64,000 bases of DNA. Source: Desulfospira sp963664655. GTDB lineage: Bacteria; Desulfobacterota; Desulfobacteria; Desulfobacterales; Desulfobacteraceae. Below, piece after piece: positions 16,389 to 25,264 of the stretch (the stretch's first letter is position 1; every line of letters starts with the position of its first letter). The notes beneath the pieces were generated by a model. The model was not told the origin of the DNA. It did no database searches and saw only the letters and a list, made by a program, of their open reading frames with translations. A program made the translations under genes and the position numbers. The DNA lies in the NCBI GenBank assembly GCA_963664655.2, contig OY761554.1:1550001-1614000 (forward strand), in the 5' to 3' direction.

Positions 16389-18172
16389 CTAATAAGCATC
16401 ACAGCGTGCCTGGCTATTTCTGCTTAGTTTTAGATAGTCGAAGACGGCCCTTGTATTCAAAAGCAGTTGCCGCATTTTTTGAGAAACGCTTTTGACGTTT
16501 TTGCTTTTGATAAGTCCCACAGCAAAACGTCTGAGTCGTGTTAAATTTTCAGGACCGAAGCCTACTCTCACCCGGCTTCTGTCTTCATCATAATTCCAGT
16601 CGATTATATAATGGCAACTGTTTTCAATTACCCAGTGCCCTCGATTAATTTGGAGAACTTTTGCTGCATCAGCTTGGTCTGGGTGTAAGCTGCTTACTCC
16701 ATAGACGGTCTCATTACTGGTTTTACCCGTTTTTTTGTCGTAGGATTGACGTTTAATCATGAACGCCTGGCCTACATGTGGAAAATCAAGATAATCGTTA
16801 AGATTTATGGTGACCCATATTTTACGGGTCTCTATTCTTCCGTGTTCGATGCCATCAACAGTCTCGTGGTCAGGAATTCCATTTTGATGGGCAAAATGGA
16901 ATTCAAGATCTTCATATAAATTTTTCTGATTACCTTTCACAGTGAAAAGATAATTTGCCAACCTTTTACCGACCAAATAATTTGCAAATTTTCTTTGAGT
17001 AAGCAAGGCATCGCCAGTAATCGTTTTGCCCGATATATCAATAGCGTCTAATAAAGGAAACGCTATTTTGATTTCATTTGTTTGTTTTTCCTGATCACTT
17101 CCCTCTATCGGGAGAGTGCCAACTTTTTTTGGGTATAACATTGCCCGCTTTGATGCCCTATTGCACTCATGATATGGGTTTGACGTCCATCCTTATCAAT
17201 AGCATTGCACATTGTTTTTCCATCTATTGCAAGGCTTTCGTCTATGGCACCGTAGACTTCATTCCACTGCTGCAAAGCACGATCAAGATCTTCCGGATTA
17301 ACTCTCACCAGTACATCTCGAATTGTGCTCTCACTTGGAACAATATATTTTTGGTTTTGACGACGGCATTGAAACCGGCTGCGTGCTTTTTGGCCTAAAC
17401 TTTTCGCTCAATCAGAAATTTCTTTATATCCGGACATACCACATAAAATCGCTGCGGCTGATATCGCTAAAACAACTTCCAATCGGTGTCTTCGTCCTTG
17501 GCCTCTGCGGGGATCTTTAATGTTTCGAAAAAAATCAGGTAATGATTTCATTTGGTCAGCATTGAGTCTCATGTTCCGTCCCCCTGTCTGATAGTATTTT
17601 TCTAATATCGGATGGGACAAAATTGTGATGGCATCTCGCTGTAATGGGCGGACAAATACCATTTTACCCGAATTGTTTTTATCACTATAACCGCCACGGA
17701 TACGTTGATATCCTTTGGTAGTTCCGACAAAATGCCAATTTGACGCTTTGTATATGGTGCCATGGAATCGGGTCGGATCAACGAATGTTTCAAGAAGCAA
17801 TAAAGGAGATCCAAAATGATTTAACCAATCATTTTGGATTCTTCGTTGACACAATGACAAAATTTTTGATGCTAAATTTTTAAAATGATAGCCGGGAAAA
17901 ATCAAAAAACGGGAGTTGTTCGCTAATAAATTCAACCGGTCATATTGATATCGGTATTTCCAACCTATCCAATTGTCCCTTGCTCCGCACTTTAAGGCAG
18001 CTGCAGAAAATACAATCAAGGCCAACCAATCGTCTTGATGCGTTGCCACGTACCGGATAGTATTGCCTATTTTTGGTAAAGCACCAAGATAATGGTGAGC
18101 TTGCATCAATTTTTGAAATATTGAAACTTCTGCTCTTTCTATTGGCCGGACGACTATTTCTTTAAAATTCAT
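16389..18172 (-). pseudogene. DruA (DUF4338)-ISAs1 transposase fusion, interrupted
   Basis: Read on the minus strand, 18172-17630 encodes a DUF4338/DruA domain: HHYLGALPKIGNTIRYV, ARDNWIGWKYRYQYDRL, NNSRFLIFPGYHFKNLASKI and FVDPTRFHGTIYKASNW. It continues in frame into an ISAs1 transposase N-terminus (FFRNIKDPRRGQGRRH, ILCGMSGYKEISD). A TGA at 17408-17410 replaces an expected Trp codon; the same frame then continues to LAIDGKTMCNAIDKDGRQTH. At about 17122 the frame must shift by -1 at CAAAAAAAG to read KKVGTLPIEGSDQEKQTNEI and the DDE C-terminus. The start is the ATG at 18172 with GGAGG upstream. One nonsense codon plus a shift implies a decayed element, unless the shift is programmed. Confidence 0.78.
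16389..18172 (-). mobile_element. ISAs1-like insertion sequence (ends not resolved)
   Basis: Transposase coding content with DNA composition more AT-rich than the surrounding genes marks this segment as an insertion sequence. It sits between a hypothetical membrane gene and an MFS gene. Terminal inverted repeats and target duplications were not found by eye in 15974-16388 or 18173-18460. Confidence 0.7.
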
Positions 18173-18460
18173 AACTGCCTCCATCTCATGATGTGCAGTT
18201 TTACATGGAATAAGTTGTGTTGTCCAGAAATAAATTTAAACGGTTAGGATTAAAGATTAATTAAATTAGAAGCAATTCACCGTGGTTCTGGGTTGCCTGG
18301 ACAATTTCACAAGGAGTTTGACCGGCTGATTGATTTGGGGCAAGAGCAAGAATCGTCAAGCCGCATGCGATCAGTAAGGCGGTTACATTATTATCCGGAC
18401 TGACATATCAGATAGCCGGCAGGGTCCATGCCCCTGCCCAGAGATCCCAAACGGCACCGA

Positions 18461-19768
18461 TCAACCCTCCAGGTTTTCAAGGGTATTGACCAATTCGTCA
18501 AAACTGTTATGAATCTGATCGGCTTCTTTTTTGGCCGCAGCCTCTATCTCACTGAGGGAAACATCGGGATTAAGGGAGGCGGTCATGGGGCTTGGGGGCA
18601 TCACCACAAAATCACCTGCTTTCTTTGCAATTTCAGGCCGCTTACTGGCGCGCCAGAGGGAAAACGCAAAAATGGACGCCAGCATGGCCGCAATACTGCC
18701 GTAAAATGCATCCTGCCCGAAAATGTCCATGGCAGCTGCCGTCAACGGGGCGCCGATGGCCGCCCCCAAAGAACTTAGAAGCACCAGGGTGCCACTGGCC
18801 GCAACCATCTGGGTGGGGCTCAGATAGTCGTTGATGTAGACGCCGCAAAGGGCATATAAGGGCAGAGAAAATCCCCCGACGCATGCAACGGTGAGAAAGA
18901 AGACAGCCTCATCACCCGACAGCCGAATAGTAAAAATTGAAATGCCCGTTCCCAAAATACAGCTTAAAACAATCACCTTTCTTCGGCCGATTGAATCGGA
19001 CAGCCAGCCAAGGGGATACTGAAACAAAAATCCGCCGAAAATGATGACAGCCATGAAAAAGGAAATTTCTTTGACCGACATGCCTGCGTCGGCGGCAAAC
19101 ACCGGTCCCATGGCATAAATGGCGCCGATGGCCATGCCGCTGACCGTCATCCCCATAACACCAAGGGGGGACACGGTATATAACTGGGAGATGCTGACCT
19201 TTTCCATGATTTCAAACTGCGGGGGCATGGATACGGAAATCAAGATGGGAATGACGGCAAGGCTGATCATCAGCGACACCAGCAGGAACAATTCAAAGCT
19301 GGACGGGGCTGAAAGGTTCAGCATGATCTGCCCGCCGGCCATGCCGCTAAAGGAGATCAGCATATAAAGGCTGAACAGTTTGCCCCGGGTCTGGTTGGTT
19401 GCCGATTCGTTCAGCCAGCTTTCGACCACGATATAAAGGCCGGCGTAGGAAAAACCGGTGATCAGTCTCATAACCCACCAGGTGAGCGGGTCTATAAATA
19501 TGGCCTGTAACAGGATAGAGGTTGAGGCAAGGGAGGCCAGTGCCCCGAAGATCCGGATATGTCCCACCCGCTTAATGAGCCGTGGGGTGATATGGCAGCC
19601 GAACATCAACCCCACGAAATATCCGGACATCATCAACCCTGTGATGGTCGTGCCAAAATTTTCCATGGAGGCCCGAACCCCTAAAAGGGAAGTTTGCAGG
19701 CCGTTGCCCAGCATGATCAATCCCATGCCGAGCAACAGCGCCCAGCTGTTGGAAATTATATGAATCAT
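18461..19768 (-). CDS. MFS transporter (YcaD-like)
   Basis: The 435-residue protein has about twelve membrane segments. Its first half resembles YcaD-type MFS proteins (SGYFVGLMFGCHITPRLIKRVGHIR, TGFSYAGLYIVVESWLNESATNQTRGKLFSLYM). The conserved loop 8-9 motif reads GWLSDSIGRRKVIVL. A hydrophilic tail (EIEAAAKKEADQIHNSFDEL) extends beyond the usual end. The substrate is unknown. It begins 17 bases after the C39-like gene on the same strand, so the two are probably one transcription unit. Confidence 0.82.
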   Translation of the reverse strand: MIHIISNSWALLLGMGLIMLGNGLQTSLLGVRASMENFGTTITGLMMSGYFVGLMFGCHITPRLIKRVGHIRIFGALASLASTSILLQAIFIDPLTWWVMRLITGFSYAGLYIVVESWLNESATNQTRGKLFSLYMLISFSGMAGGQIMLNLSAPSSFELFLLVSLMISLAVIPILISVSMPPQFEIMEKVSISQLYTVSPLGVMGMTVSGMAIGAIYAMGPVFAADAGMSVKEISFFMAVIIFGGFLFQYPLGWLSDSIGRRKVIVLSCILGTGISIFTIRLSGDEAVFFLTVACVGGFSLPLYALCGVYINDYLSPTQMVAASGTLVLLSSLGAAIGAPLTAAAMDIFGQDAFYGSIAAMLASIFAFSLWRASKRPEIAKKAGDFVVMPPSPMTASLNPDVSLSEIEAAAKKEADQIHNSFDELVNTLENLEG

Positions 19769-19785
19769 GTTTATTTCGGTCCTGA

Positions 19786-20379
19786 TTAATCGGATTTTTT
19801 CAAAAGAAGAAGGCTTTCTCTCAGATTTGTGGGCCCAAGGCAGAAGCGGTTGCTCTCAGTCTGTTCAAACCATTCCCGTTTTATTTTTAAGTTGGGTGTC
19901 CTGTCGTCCGGGCTTTCTAAAATAACGGCATTTTTTTTCATCCCCCGGATCCGGGTTCTTCTGTAAGAATCAAAACAATAGACCCATTGGTCATCGGTCT
20001 GGATTACCATGATATAGTGTTCCTCGCCTTTGGTTAGCAGTATATTGCACAACGCAACCCCTCCCTGGTCAAGGCAGGTTTGAATGGGGCCGTCAGGATG
20101 GAGATTGACCTTTTCTTCTTTAAGAAAGTCAGTCTGTACGGAAAAGGATTTTATTTTATAAGAGTTCAGCCAGTTGCCGACCAGTTGAACGGCATACCGG
20201 CTGGTGCCGCCGATGCCGAACCTGGCATTCCGGCCAACCGTATCCAGGCAGTAAAGGAAGATATGCCGGATGACCATGGGCGGAATTTCTTTGCGGTGAA
20301 ACAGGTATGAGATCCCGTTAATTAGAGCGGTTGGAACACAGTCATATTCTGAGACCTGGTAGTGGAGGGGTGAGTACAT
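19786..20379 (-). CDS. Papain-like (C39-type) cysteine peptidase domain protein
   Basis: The 197-residue protein starts MYSPLHYQVSEYDCVPTALINGISYLF. The YDCVPTAL segment with Cys14 is the signature of peptidase family C39-like domains, normally preceded by Q. A later EEHYIMVIQ supplies a candidate His and CFDSYRR a candidate Asp. It lacks ABC transporter domains and membrane segments, so it is not a standard bacteriocin exporter. It may be a free peptidase or a substrate-binding relative. It is encoded just upstream of an MFS transporter on the same strand. Confidence 0.65.
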   Translation of the reverse strand: MYSPLHYQVSEYDCVPTALINGISYLFHRKEIPPMVIRHIFLYCLDTVGRNARFGIGGTSRYAVQLVGNWLNSYKIKSFSVQTDFLKEEKVNLHPDGPIQTCLDQGGVALCNILLTKGEEHYIMVIQTDDQWVYCFDSYRRTRIRGMKKNAVILESPDDRTPNLKIKREWFEQTESNRFCLGPTNLRESLLLLKKSD

Positions 20380-20588
20380 AAAAACCCTTTGTGGCTTAGT
20401 GTTTGAACGGTTTCTCCGGCCAGCCCGTCCAAACGCAGGAATTCGTTCAGATACAATTTATCCGGATGGTATCCCATAAAAAAAACAAGCCGGTTTTTAT
20501 ATTTTCCGGCATTTCAATGGGGATGATTTTAGACAAAAACATGGTATTAATAAAGGAATAAGTACAGCCTTTTTCTATGGGAGGAAAA

Positions 20589-21833
20589 ATGAAGCCTGAA
20601 AGAACAGTGATCAGGGCCGCACAGCTCTATACCGGAAAGAAATTGTTAAGGGATCAAACCATTGTCATTGAAAAAGACCGCATTGCTGAAGTGACGGGCC
20701 GGGCCTACAAGGCCGCTTATTCAGGGGTTGTCACCCCCGCATTCATTGATGCCCATTCCCACATCGGAATGGAGCGGCAGGGGGAACCGGCCGCTGAATC
20801 CGAGACAGATGATAAGTATACCACCTTTGCGCCGCTGCATAATCCCGTGAACAGCATCTATTTTGATGACCGGGCCTTTGAGGAAGCCGTTGATTTCGGG
20901 GTCCTTTACTCCTGTGTTGTGCCGGGCAGCGGCAATATTTTGGGGGGGCGTGCCATGCTGATCAAAAATTTTAGCCAGACCTGTAAAGATGCGGTGATTG
21001 GCCATTACGGGTATAAAATGGCACTGGGATATAACCCCCGGTCGGAGTCCGGGTGGAAAGGGCAGCAGCACAATACCCGGATGGGCAATGCGGCCTTTCT
21101 TGAAAGACAATTTGAAGAGGTGATCCGGCAGGAGGCCAAAGCCAGGGTTGCGCGGGACCGGTTGCTTTGGGATCTTGATAAAAGCCCGGGCAGTACACAA
21201 CAGCCAACCCAGGAGAAACTCAAAAAAAAATCCTGGATCAAGACTGAGTATGAGCATGCGCTTTCCTCGGAACAATGGGCCGTGTTCGGGATGCTCAACG
21301 GCAAGAAGCCCATAAAGGTTCATGTCCACAAAGAAGATGATGCCCTGTTTCTCGTGGACCTTAAAAAAAGATTTGGCCTGTCGGTTACGGCAGAGCATGC
21401 CTGCGGGGTTCACCGCACAGAGGTGTTCAATGAACTGGCCGACAACGGGATTCCCATTGTTTACGGCCCGCTGGCCTCCCTGGATTACAAAGTGGAATTG
21501 AAAACCGCATCTTATAAGAACGTGGGCAGCCTTATGGCTTCCCGGGCTCAGTTTGGACTGATGACGGATCATCCGGTCATTCTGGCCCATCATTTAAGGG
21601 ATTCCTTGAAATATTTTCTCATCGCCGGCATGGCGCCGGAAACCGCTGTCGGGCTGGTCACCCATGAAAATGCCAAAATTCTCGGCCTGGACGACCGGGT
21701 TGGGGAAATCAAGCCCGGGATGCTGGCAAGCCTGGTGGTCTGGAATAAAGACCTGTTTCATTTGGCTGCGTTCCCGAGTCTTGTGATCGCGGAGGGACAG
21801 ATTGTCCGGGGCGCCATGGACGCCATGGCCTGA
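20589..21833 (+). CDS. Amidohydrolase family protein
   Basis: The 414-residue protein has the metal-dependent amidohydrolase layout. It starts with a small beta-sandwich, then FIDAHSHIGM (metal-binding HxH, about residues 55-60), KVHVHKEDD and VTAEHACG (His ligands of strands 5-6), and LMTDHPV (Asp of strand 8). An ENAKILGLDDRVGEIKPGMLASLVVWN tail of the imidazolonepropionase-like group closes it. The substrate is unknown; the reaction would be hydrolysis of a cyclic amide or related C-N bond. I start at 20589 because GGGAGG lies 4-5 bases upstream; the in-frame ATG at 20577 overlaps that ribosome site. It is monocistronic. Confidence 0.82.
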   Translation: MKPERTVIRAAQLYTGKKLLRDQTIVIEKDRIAEVTGRAYKAAYSGVVTPAFIDAHSHIGMERQGEPAAESETDDKYTTFAPLHNPVNSIYFDDRAFEEAVDFGVLYSCVVPGSGNILGGRAMLIKNFSQTCKDAVIGHYGYKMALGYNPRSESGWKGQQHNTRMGNAAFLERQFEEVIRQEAKARVARDRLLWDLDKSPGSTQQPTQEKLKKKSWIKTEYEHALSSEQWAVFGMLNGKKPIKVHVHKEDDALFLVDLKKRFGLSVTAEHACGVHRTEVFNELADNGIPIVYGPLASLDYKVELKTASYKNVGSLMASRAQFGLMTDHPVILAHHLRDSLKYFLIAGMAPETAVGLVTHENAKILGLDDRVGEIKPGMLASLVVWNKDLFHLAAFPSLVIAEGQIVRGAMDAMA

Positions 21834-21886
21834 ACCAGTATTTATCAATCCCTGATGGTTTCACGGCGCCACCCCCCGAATTGCGT

Positions 21887-21916
21887 AAAAAAAAGGGCGG
21901 CCACCGTGGGCCGCCC
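21887..21916 (-). terminator. Terminator of the dctPQM operon
   Basis: GGGCGGCC pairs with GGCCGCCC around a 6-base loop. On the minus strand the stem is followed by a run of eight T. It lies about 85 bases downstream of dctM. Confidence 0.88.
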
Positions 21917-22001
21917 CCTTAAACGCTTAGATGAATAATTAACCGCCAGGCGCTTGTCTATCAGCTGCCTGGCGGATACCGCCACAGCCTTACCGGACCG
22001 T

Positions 22002-23300
22002 TTACATAAACCCGACCAGGAACAAAGAGATCTGCGGAAAGGCAATCATCAGAATCACACCAACCACCATGGCGATCCAGAAGGGGGTGACCCCTTTGAA
22101 GATCGTCACCAGGGGCACATCCTTTGCCACTCCGGCCACCACATAGACGTTGATGCCCACAGGCGGCGTGACCATACCGATGTTCAAAAGAGTGACCAGT
22201 ACCACGCCGAACCAGATGCCGTCAAATCCCAGATCAATGATCAGCGGGTAGAGGATGGGCACCGTCAGCACCATCAGAGAGATGCCTTCAATAAAGCATC
22301 CCAGAAAAACCAGGGCCGCAGCAATGATACCGACAATGACGTATGGCGATACATCAAGGGCGGCAATATATGCGGAGAGCTGATACGGGATGGTGGAGAT
22401 CGCCAGAAACCGGCCAAAGACAATGGCTCCGATAAGGATGACGAACAGCATGGCCGTTGTACTGGCGGCTTCTTTCAGGGAACCGACCATGGCATCACGG
22501 CTGAACCGCTTGGATACCACTGAGACGATCAGGGAGATAAACGCACCCACTGCCGCCGCCTCTGTCGGTGTGAAAAAACCCAGGTAGATTCCGCCCATTA
22601 CCAGCACAAAGATGACAATGACGGCCCAGATGGACTTTAACGACGAGATCTTTTTTTTGAATGTTGCCTTTGGCTGAACCGGTGCTGCATTTGGGTTGAT
22701 CTTAACCCATACCAGGATCGCCAGCGAAAAGAGAACGGCCAGGAGAAGGCCTGGGAGGATGCCGGCAATCAGCAGTTTGCCAATGGATTCTTCAGTGAGC
22801 AGGCCGTAGAGAACCAGGACCGAGCTGGGAGGGATCAGGATGCCCAGGGTCCCCCCGGCAGCCACGCAGCCGGTGGCCAGGGCGTCATTATATTTATGGC
22901 GTTTCATTTCCGGCAGCACCACAGATCCCAGACTGGCGGCGGTTGCCGTGGCGGAACCGGAAACGGCCGACCACATGGCGATGGCCGCGATGGTGGCCAT
23001 GGCCATCCCCCCTTTTACGTGCCTTACCCAGGTATTGGCCACTTCAAAAATATCCTTGCCCAGGCCGCCATAGGATAGGAATAATCCCATCATGATGAAC
23101 AAGGGGATCACACACAACCCGTATGAGGCGGCCGTGGCATAGGGGACCATTCCCAGGAGGGTCAGTCCGGCTGACGTGTCAGACAGAATCACAAATCCCA
23201 CAAAGCCGACGATCAGCATCGACATGCCGACCTGCATGCCCATTGCAAACAGGGCCAGCAATGCAACAATTCCAAGAATACCTACTAGTTCAGGACTCAT
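22002..23300 (-). CDS. dctM: TRAP transporter large permease DctM
   Basis: The 432-residue, 12-helix protein is the DctM subunit, which with DctQ forms the membrane part of a sodium-driven TRAP importer. Family features include MGMQVGMSMLIVGFVGF near the start, SAVSGSATATAASLGSVVLPEMKRHKY and GGTLGILIPPSSVLVLYG in the first half, and LNIGMVTPPVGINVYVVAGVAKD near the end. Its start overlaps the dctQ stop by 4 bases (ATGA). Operon order on the minus strand is dctP, dctQ, dctM, terminator. The substrate is set by DctP. Confidence 0.93.
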   Translation of the reverse strand: MSPELVGILGIVALLALFAMGMQVGMSMLIVGFVGFVILSDTSAGLTLLGMVPYATAASYGLCVIPLFIMMGLFLSYGGLGKDIFEVANTWVRHVKGGMAMATIAAIAMWSAVSGSATATAASLGSVVLPEMKRHKYNDALATGCVAAGGTLGILIPPSSVLVLYGLLTEESIGKLLIAGILPGLLLAVLFSLAILVWVKINPNAAPVQPKATFKKKISSLKSIWAVIVIFVLVMGGIYLGFFTPTEAAAVGAFISLIVSVVSKRFSRDAMVGSLKEAASTTAMLFVILIGAIVFGRFLAISTIPYQLSAYIAALDVSPYVIVGIIAAALVFLGCFIEGISLMVLTVPILYPLIIDLGFDGIWFGVVLVTLLNIGMVTPPVGINVYVVAGVAKDVPLVTIFKGVTPFWIAMVVGVILMIAFPQISLFLVGFM

Positions 23301-23818
23301 TTTTCTATTGCCTTTCTAAACGACTTTAAGAAAGTGGACACCATCGCCAGGCAGAACAAAAAACTTCCGGTGGCAACAACGATTAAAAATGGATACTCCG
23401 GCACCCTTAACACGCCTGACACGTCGTTGGAGACATAGAGCAGTTTTGCATATTTGGCTGACTGCCAGGTGACCAGCGCAAACATGATCAGGCCGAGAAA
23501 GTCGGTGATACTGTCAAGAATGTGTCCGACACGTTCAGGAAGCAGGTTGAGGACAATATCGATTCTGATATGCCCTTTTTGCATCTGGGTGTGGCCGATG
23601 GCCGTGAGAACAGCCACGGCCAGCATAAATTCGGTCAGCTCAAAGGTGCCTGGGATTGGTCCCAGAAACGGGATAAATCCCACCAGGTAACGGCCGAGAA
23701 CGTCCCCTACGGAGAGGAGCATCATCATCATCATCACGACCATGGAAACCCAATGCAACCATCTGCATGGTGGCGCGGCAATCCGCTCCACAGTTTTGTC
23801 GATTGATTCGATATTCAT
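23297..23818 (-). CDS. dctQ: TRAP transporter small permease DctQ
   Basis: The 173-residue protein has four membrane helices and the DctQ landmarks: WVSMVVMMMMMLLSVGDVLGRY, GTFELTEFMLAVAVLTAIGHTQMQKGHIRIDIVLNLLP. It starts 3 bases after the dctP stop and overlaps dctM by 4 bases, so the three are translationally coupled. Confidence 0.9.
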   Translation of the reverse strand: MNIESIDKTVERIAAPPCRWLHWVSMVVMMMMMLLSVGDVLGRYLVGFIPFLGPIPGTFELTEFMLAVAVLTAIGHTQMQKGHIRIDIVLNLLPERVGHILDSITDFLGLIMFALVTWQSAKYAKLLYVSNDVSGVLRVPEYPFLIVVATGSFLFCLAMVSTFLKSFRKAIEK

Positions 23819-23821
23819 GGT

Positions 23822-24856
23822 TTACTCGTATTTTTTAATCAGTTCATTGGTCTTGTCATAAAATTCCTGACCGGGCAGGCCCTTTGATTTCATGTCTGCA
23901 ATCCAGTCCTGGTAAATCCCGGACACGGCTTTTTTCCATTTGGCCATTTCAGGGTCAGGCATGGGGACAATTTCAACCTTGGCGGCCTTGGCGTCCTCAA
24001 GCCCGACTTCGGCCTCTTTGTCGTAGCTGTCCGCCATGGTTTTGGCCAGGCGCGAACCGGAAAGGTCCTGGATGATTTTCTGGTCTTCCGGTGAGATTTT
24101 CCCCCACGACCTTTCATTGATCCCCATGGCCTGGGCATTCACAAAGAAATTTCCAATGGTCAATCCGCTCATAATATCCGCAAGCTTGAAGGTCCGGATG
24201 GCGGATGTGCCCAGCAGGGTGCCATCAACCACACCTTTTTGCATGGCGTCGAAAAGTTCCCCGATCCCCATGAGAATCGGGACCGATCCTAAGGCCTCAG
24301 CTGTGGGTTTCAAGGTGTCTGAACCAATCCTCAGCTTTAATCCCTTAATGTCCTCGACGTTGCGTACCACCTTGCGGGTGGTCATCAGCTGGCCGGCATC
24401 CACGGTCCAAAGGGACAGGATCTTGACGCCTTTATATTCAGCCTGCATTTCGGGGCTGGTTTCGTATAGGTCCCACAAGGCCAGGCTCCCCTGAGCGGCC
24501 GAGGTGGTCATAAACGGCAATTCGATGACGGAGGTTAACGGGAACTTGCCGGGCGTATATCCCTGGATAAACCATACCATGTCAACGACACCGAGTTTGG
24601 CAGTGTCATAGAGCTGCTTTGCCGTTGAAAGCGCGCCGCCGGGGAAAATCTGAATTTTAACCCTTCCATCGGTGGCTTTTTCCACATCCTTTGTCCATTG
24701 ATCAAGATGGGCATGGATATGGTGTTTGGTGGACCAGCCATGGGCCATTTTAAGTTTGACGGGTTTGGTTGAAGCTGCCGTCACAGCGGATGGGATACTC
24801 GCCATCGTTACGGCAAACACAAGGGTGGAAAACAGAATAAAACATTTCTTAGTCAT
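23822..24856 (-). CDS. dctP: TRAP transporter substrate-binding protein DctP
   Basis: The 344-residue protein has a signal peptide (MTKKCFILFSTLVFAVTMAS, cleavage near AVTAAS) and the DctP fold: MAHGWSTKHHIHAHLDQWTKDVE, IQIFPGGALS, GLKLRIGSDTLKP with the conserved carboxylate-binding Arg region, then NAQAMGINERSW. It acts in the periplasm, delivering an organic acid to DctQM. The ligand cannot be told from sequence by eye. AAAAAGGAGC precedes the ATG. A sigma-54 promoter lies about 200 bases upstream, and the divergently placed sigma-54 activator (25265-26680) probably controls it. Confidence 0.92.
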   Translation of the reverse strand: MTKKCFILFSTLVFAVTMASIPSAVTAASTKPVKLKMAHGWSTKHHIHAHLDQWTKDVEKATDGRVKIQIFPGGALSTAKQLYDTAKLGVVDMVWFIQGYTPGKFPLTSVIELPFMTTSAAQGSLALWDLYETSPEMQAEYKGVKILSLWTVDAGQLMTTRKVVRNVEDIKGLKLRIGSDTLKPTAEALGSVPILMGIGELFDAMQKGVVDGTLLGTSAIRTFKLADIMSGLTIGNFFVNAQAMGINERSWGKISPEDQKIIQDLSGSRLAKTMADSYDKEAEVGLEDAKAAKVEIVPMPDPEMAKWKKAVSGIYQDWIADMKSKGLPGQEFYDKTNELIKKYE

Positions 24857-25017
24857 TGGTTTAGCTCCTTTTTGTTTTTGAATAATTCCCTGTCTATCTA
24901 TTGTCGGGTCACGGCCTGGCCCGTGTCCAATGCACAGGCCTTTTTATTATCTAATCCTTATTTTTAATGGGCGGGTTGCCGGGTTATAAGTTATTTACAT
25001 GTCCTGTCCGGAACTTC

Positions 25018-25059
25018 GTATACCGCATTCAGTATACAGCATTCAGTATTTATAATGCA
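25018..25059. repeat. 14-bp tandem repeats at the dctP promoter
   Basis: GTATACCGCATTCA and GTATACAGCATTCA are adjacent 14-mers differing at one base. A weaker third unit, GTATTTATAATGCA, follows and runs into the -12 element. They lie at and just downstream of the predicted start site, so they may bind a repressor or be part of the leader. Confidence 0.55.
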
Positions 25060-25071
25060 ATATCCATACCG
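25056..25071 (-). promoter_or_regulatory. Sigma-54 (-24/-12) promoter of dctPQM
   Basis: On the minus strand the site reads CGGTATGGATATTGCA, matching TGGYAYRNNNNTTGCW at all but the first base, with GG and GC 10 bases apart. The predicted start is about 190 bases before the dctP ATG. The AT-rich stretch 25072-25190 upstream is where activator sites would be expected. Confidence 0.62.
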
Positions 25072-25192
25072 ACTTATTATTTTTTTCTTTTTGTGTAACC
25101 GGCTAAAATTATAATTATTTTTTTATTTCAGGGCAGATTGTTCCGAACCGAATCGTTATGATATATAATAATCTTATTTGATTTTATAATTT

Positions 25193-25217
25193 ATCCGCCA
25201 GGGTGATCCTGGCGGAT
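25193..25217. terminator. Hairpin after the sigma-54 activator gene
   Basis: ATCCGCCAGG pairs with CCTGGCGGAT around a 5-base loop, 48 bases past the activator stop. On the minus strand an AT-rich tract, not a pure T-run, follows, so it is either a weak terminator or a transcript-protecting hairpin. The remaining sequence 24857-25264 holds the promoter and repeats listed separately and no gene. Confidence 0.6.
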
Positions 25218-25264
25218 TGTACCTCCGGGCGGTTTTTTAAAATCAGCATCATCTTAAGAGGGGC

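Noticed and set aside
17408..17410. TGA in the transposase as a selenocysteine codon
   Set aside because: Deltaproteobacteria use selenocysteine, but the position expects Trp (SDWAKS) and no redox role exists in a transposase, so it is a nonsense mutation.
23522..23806. Plus-strand frame with a run of seven histidines opposite dctQ
   Set aside because: It is the complement of the dctQ Met-rich helix codons, in an operon with clear coding on the other strand.
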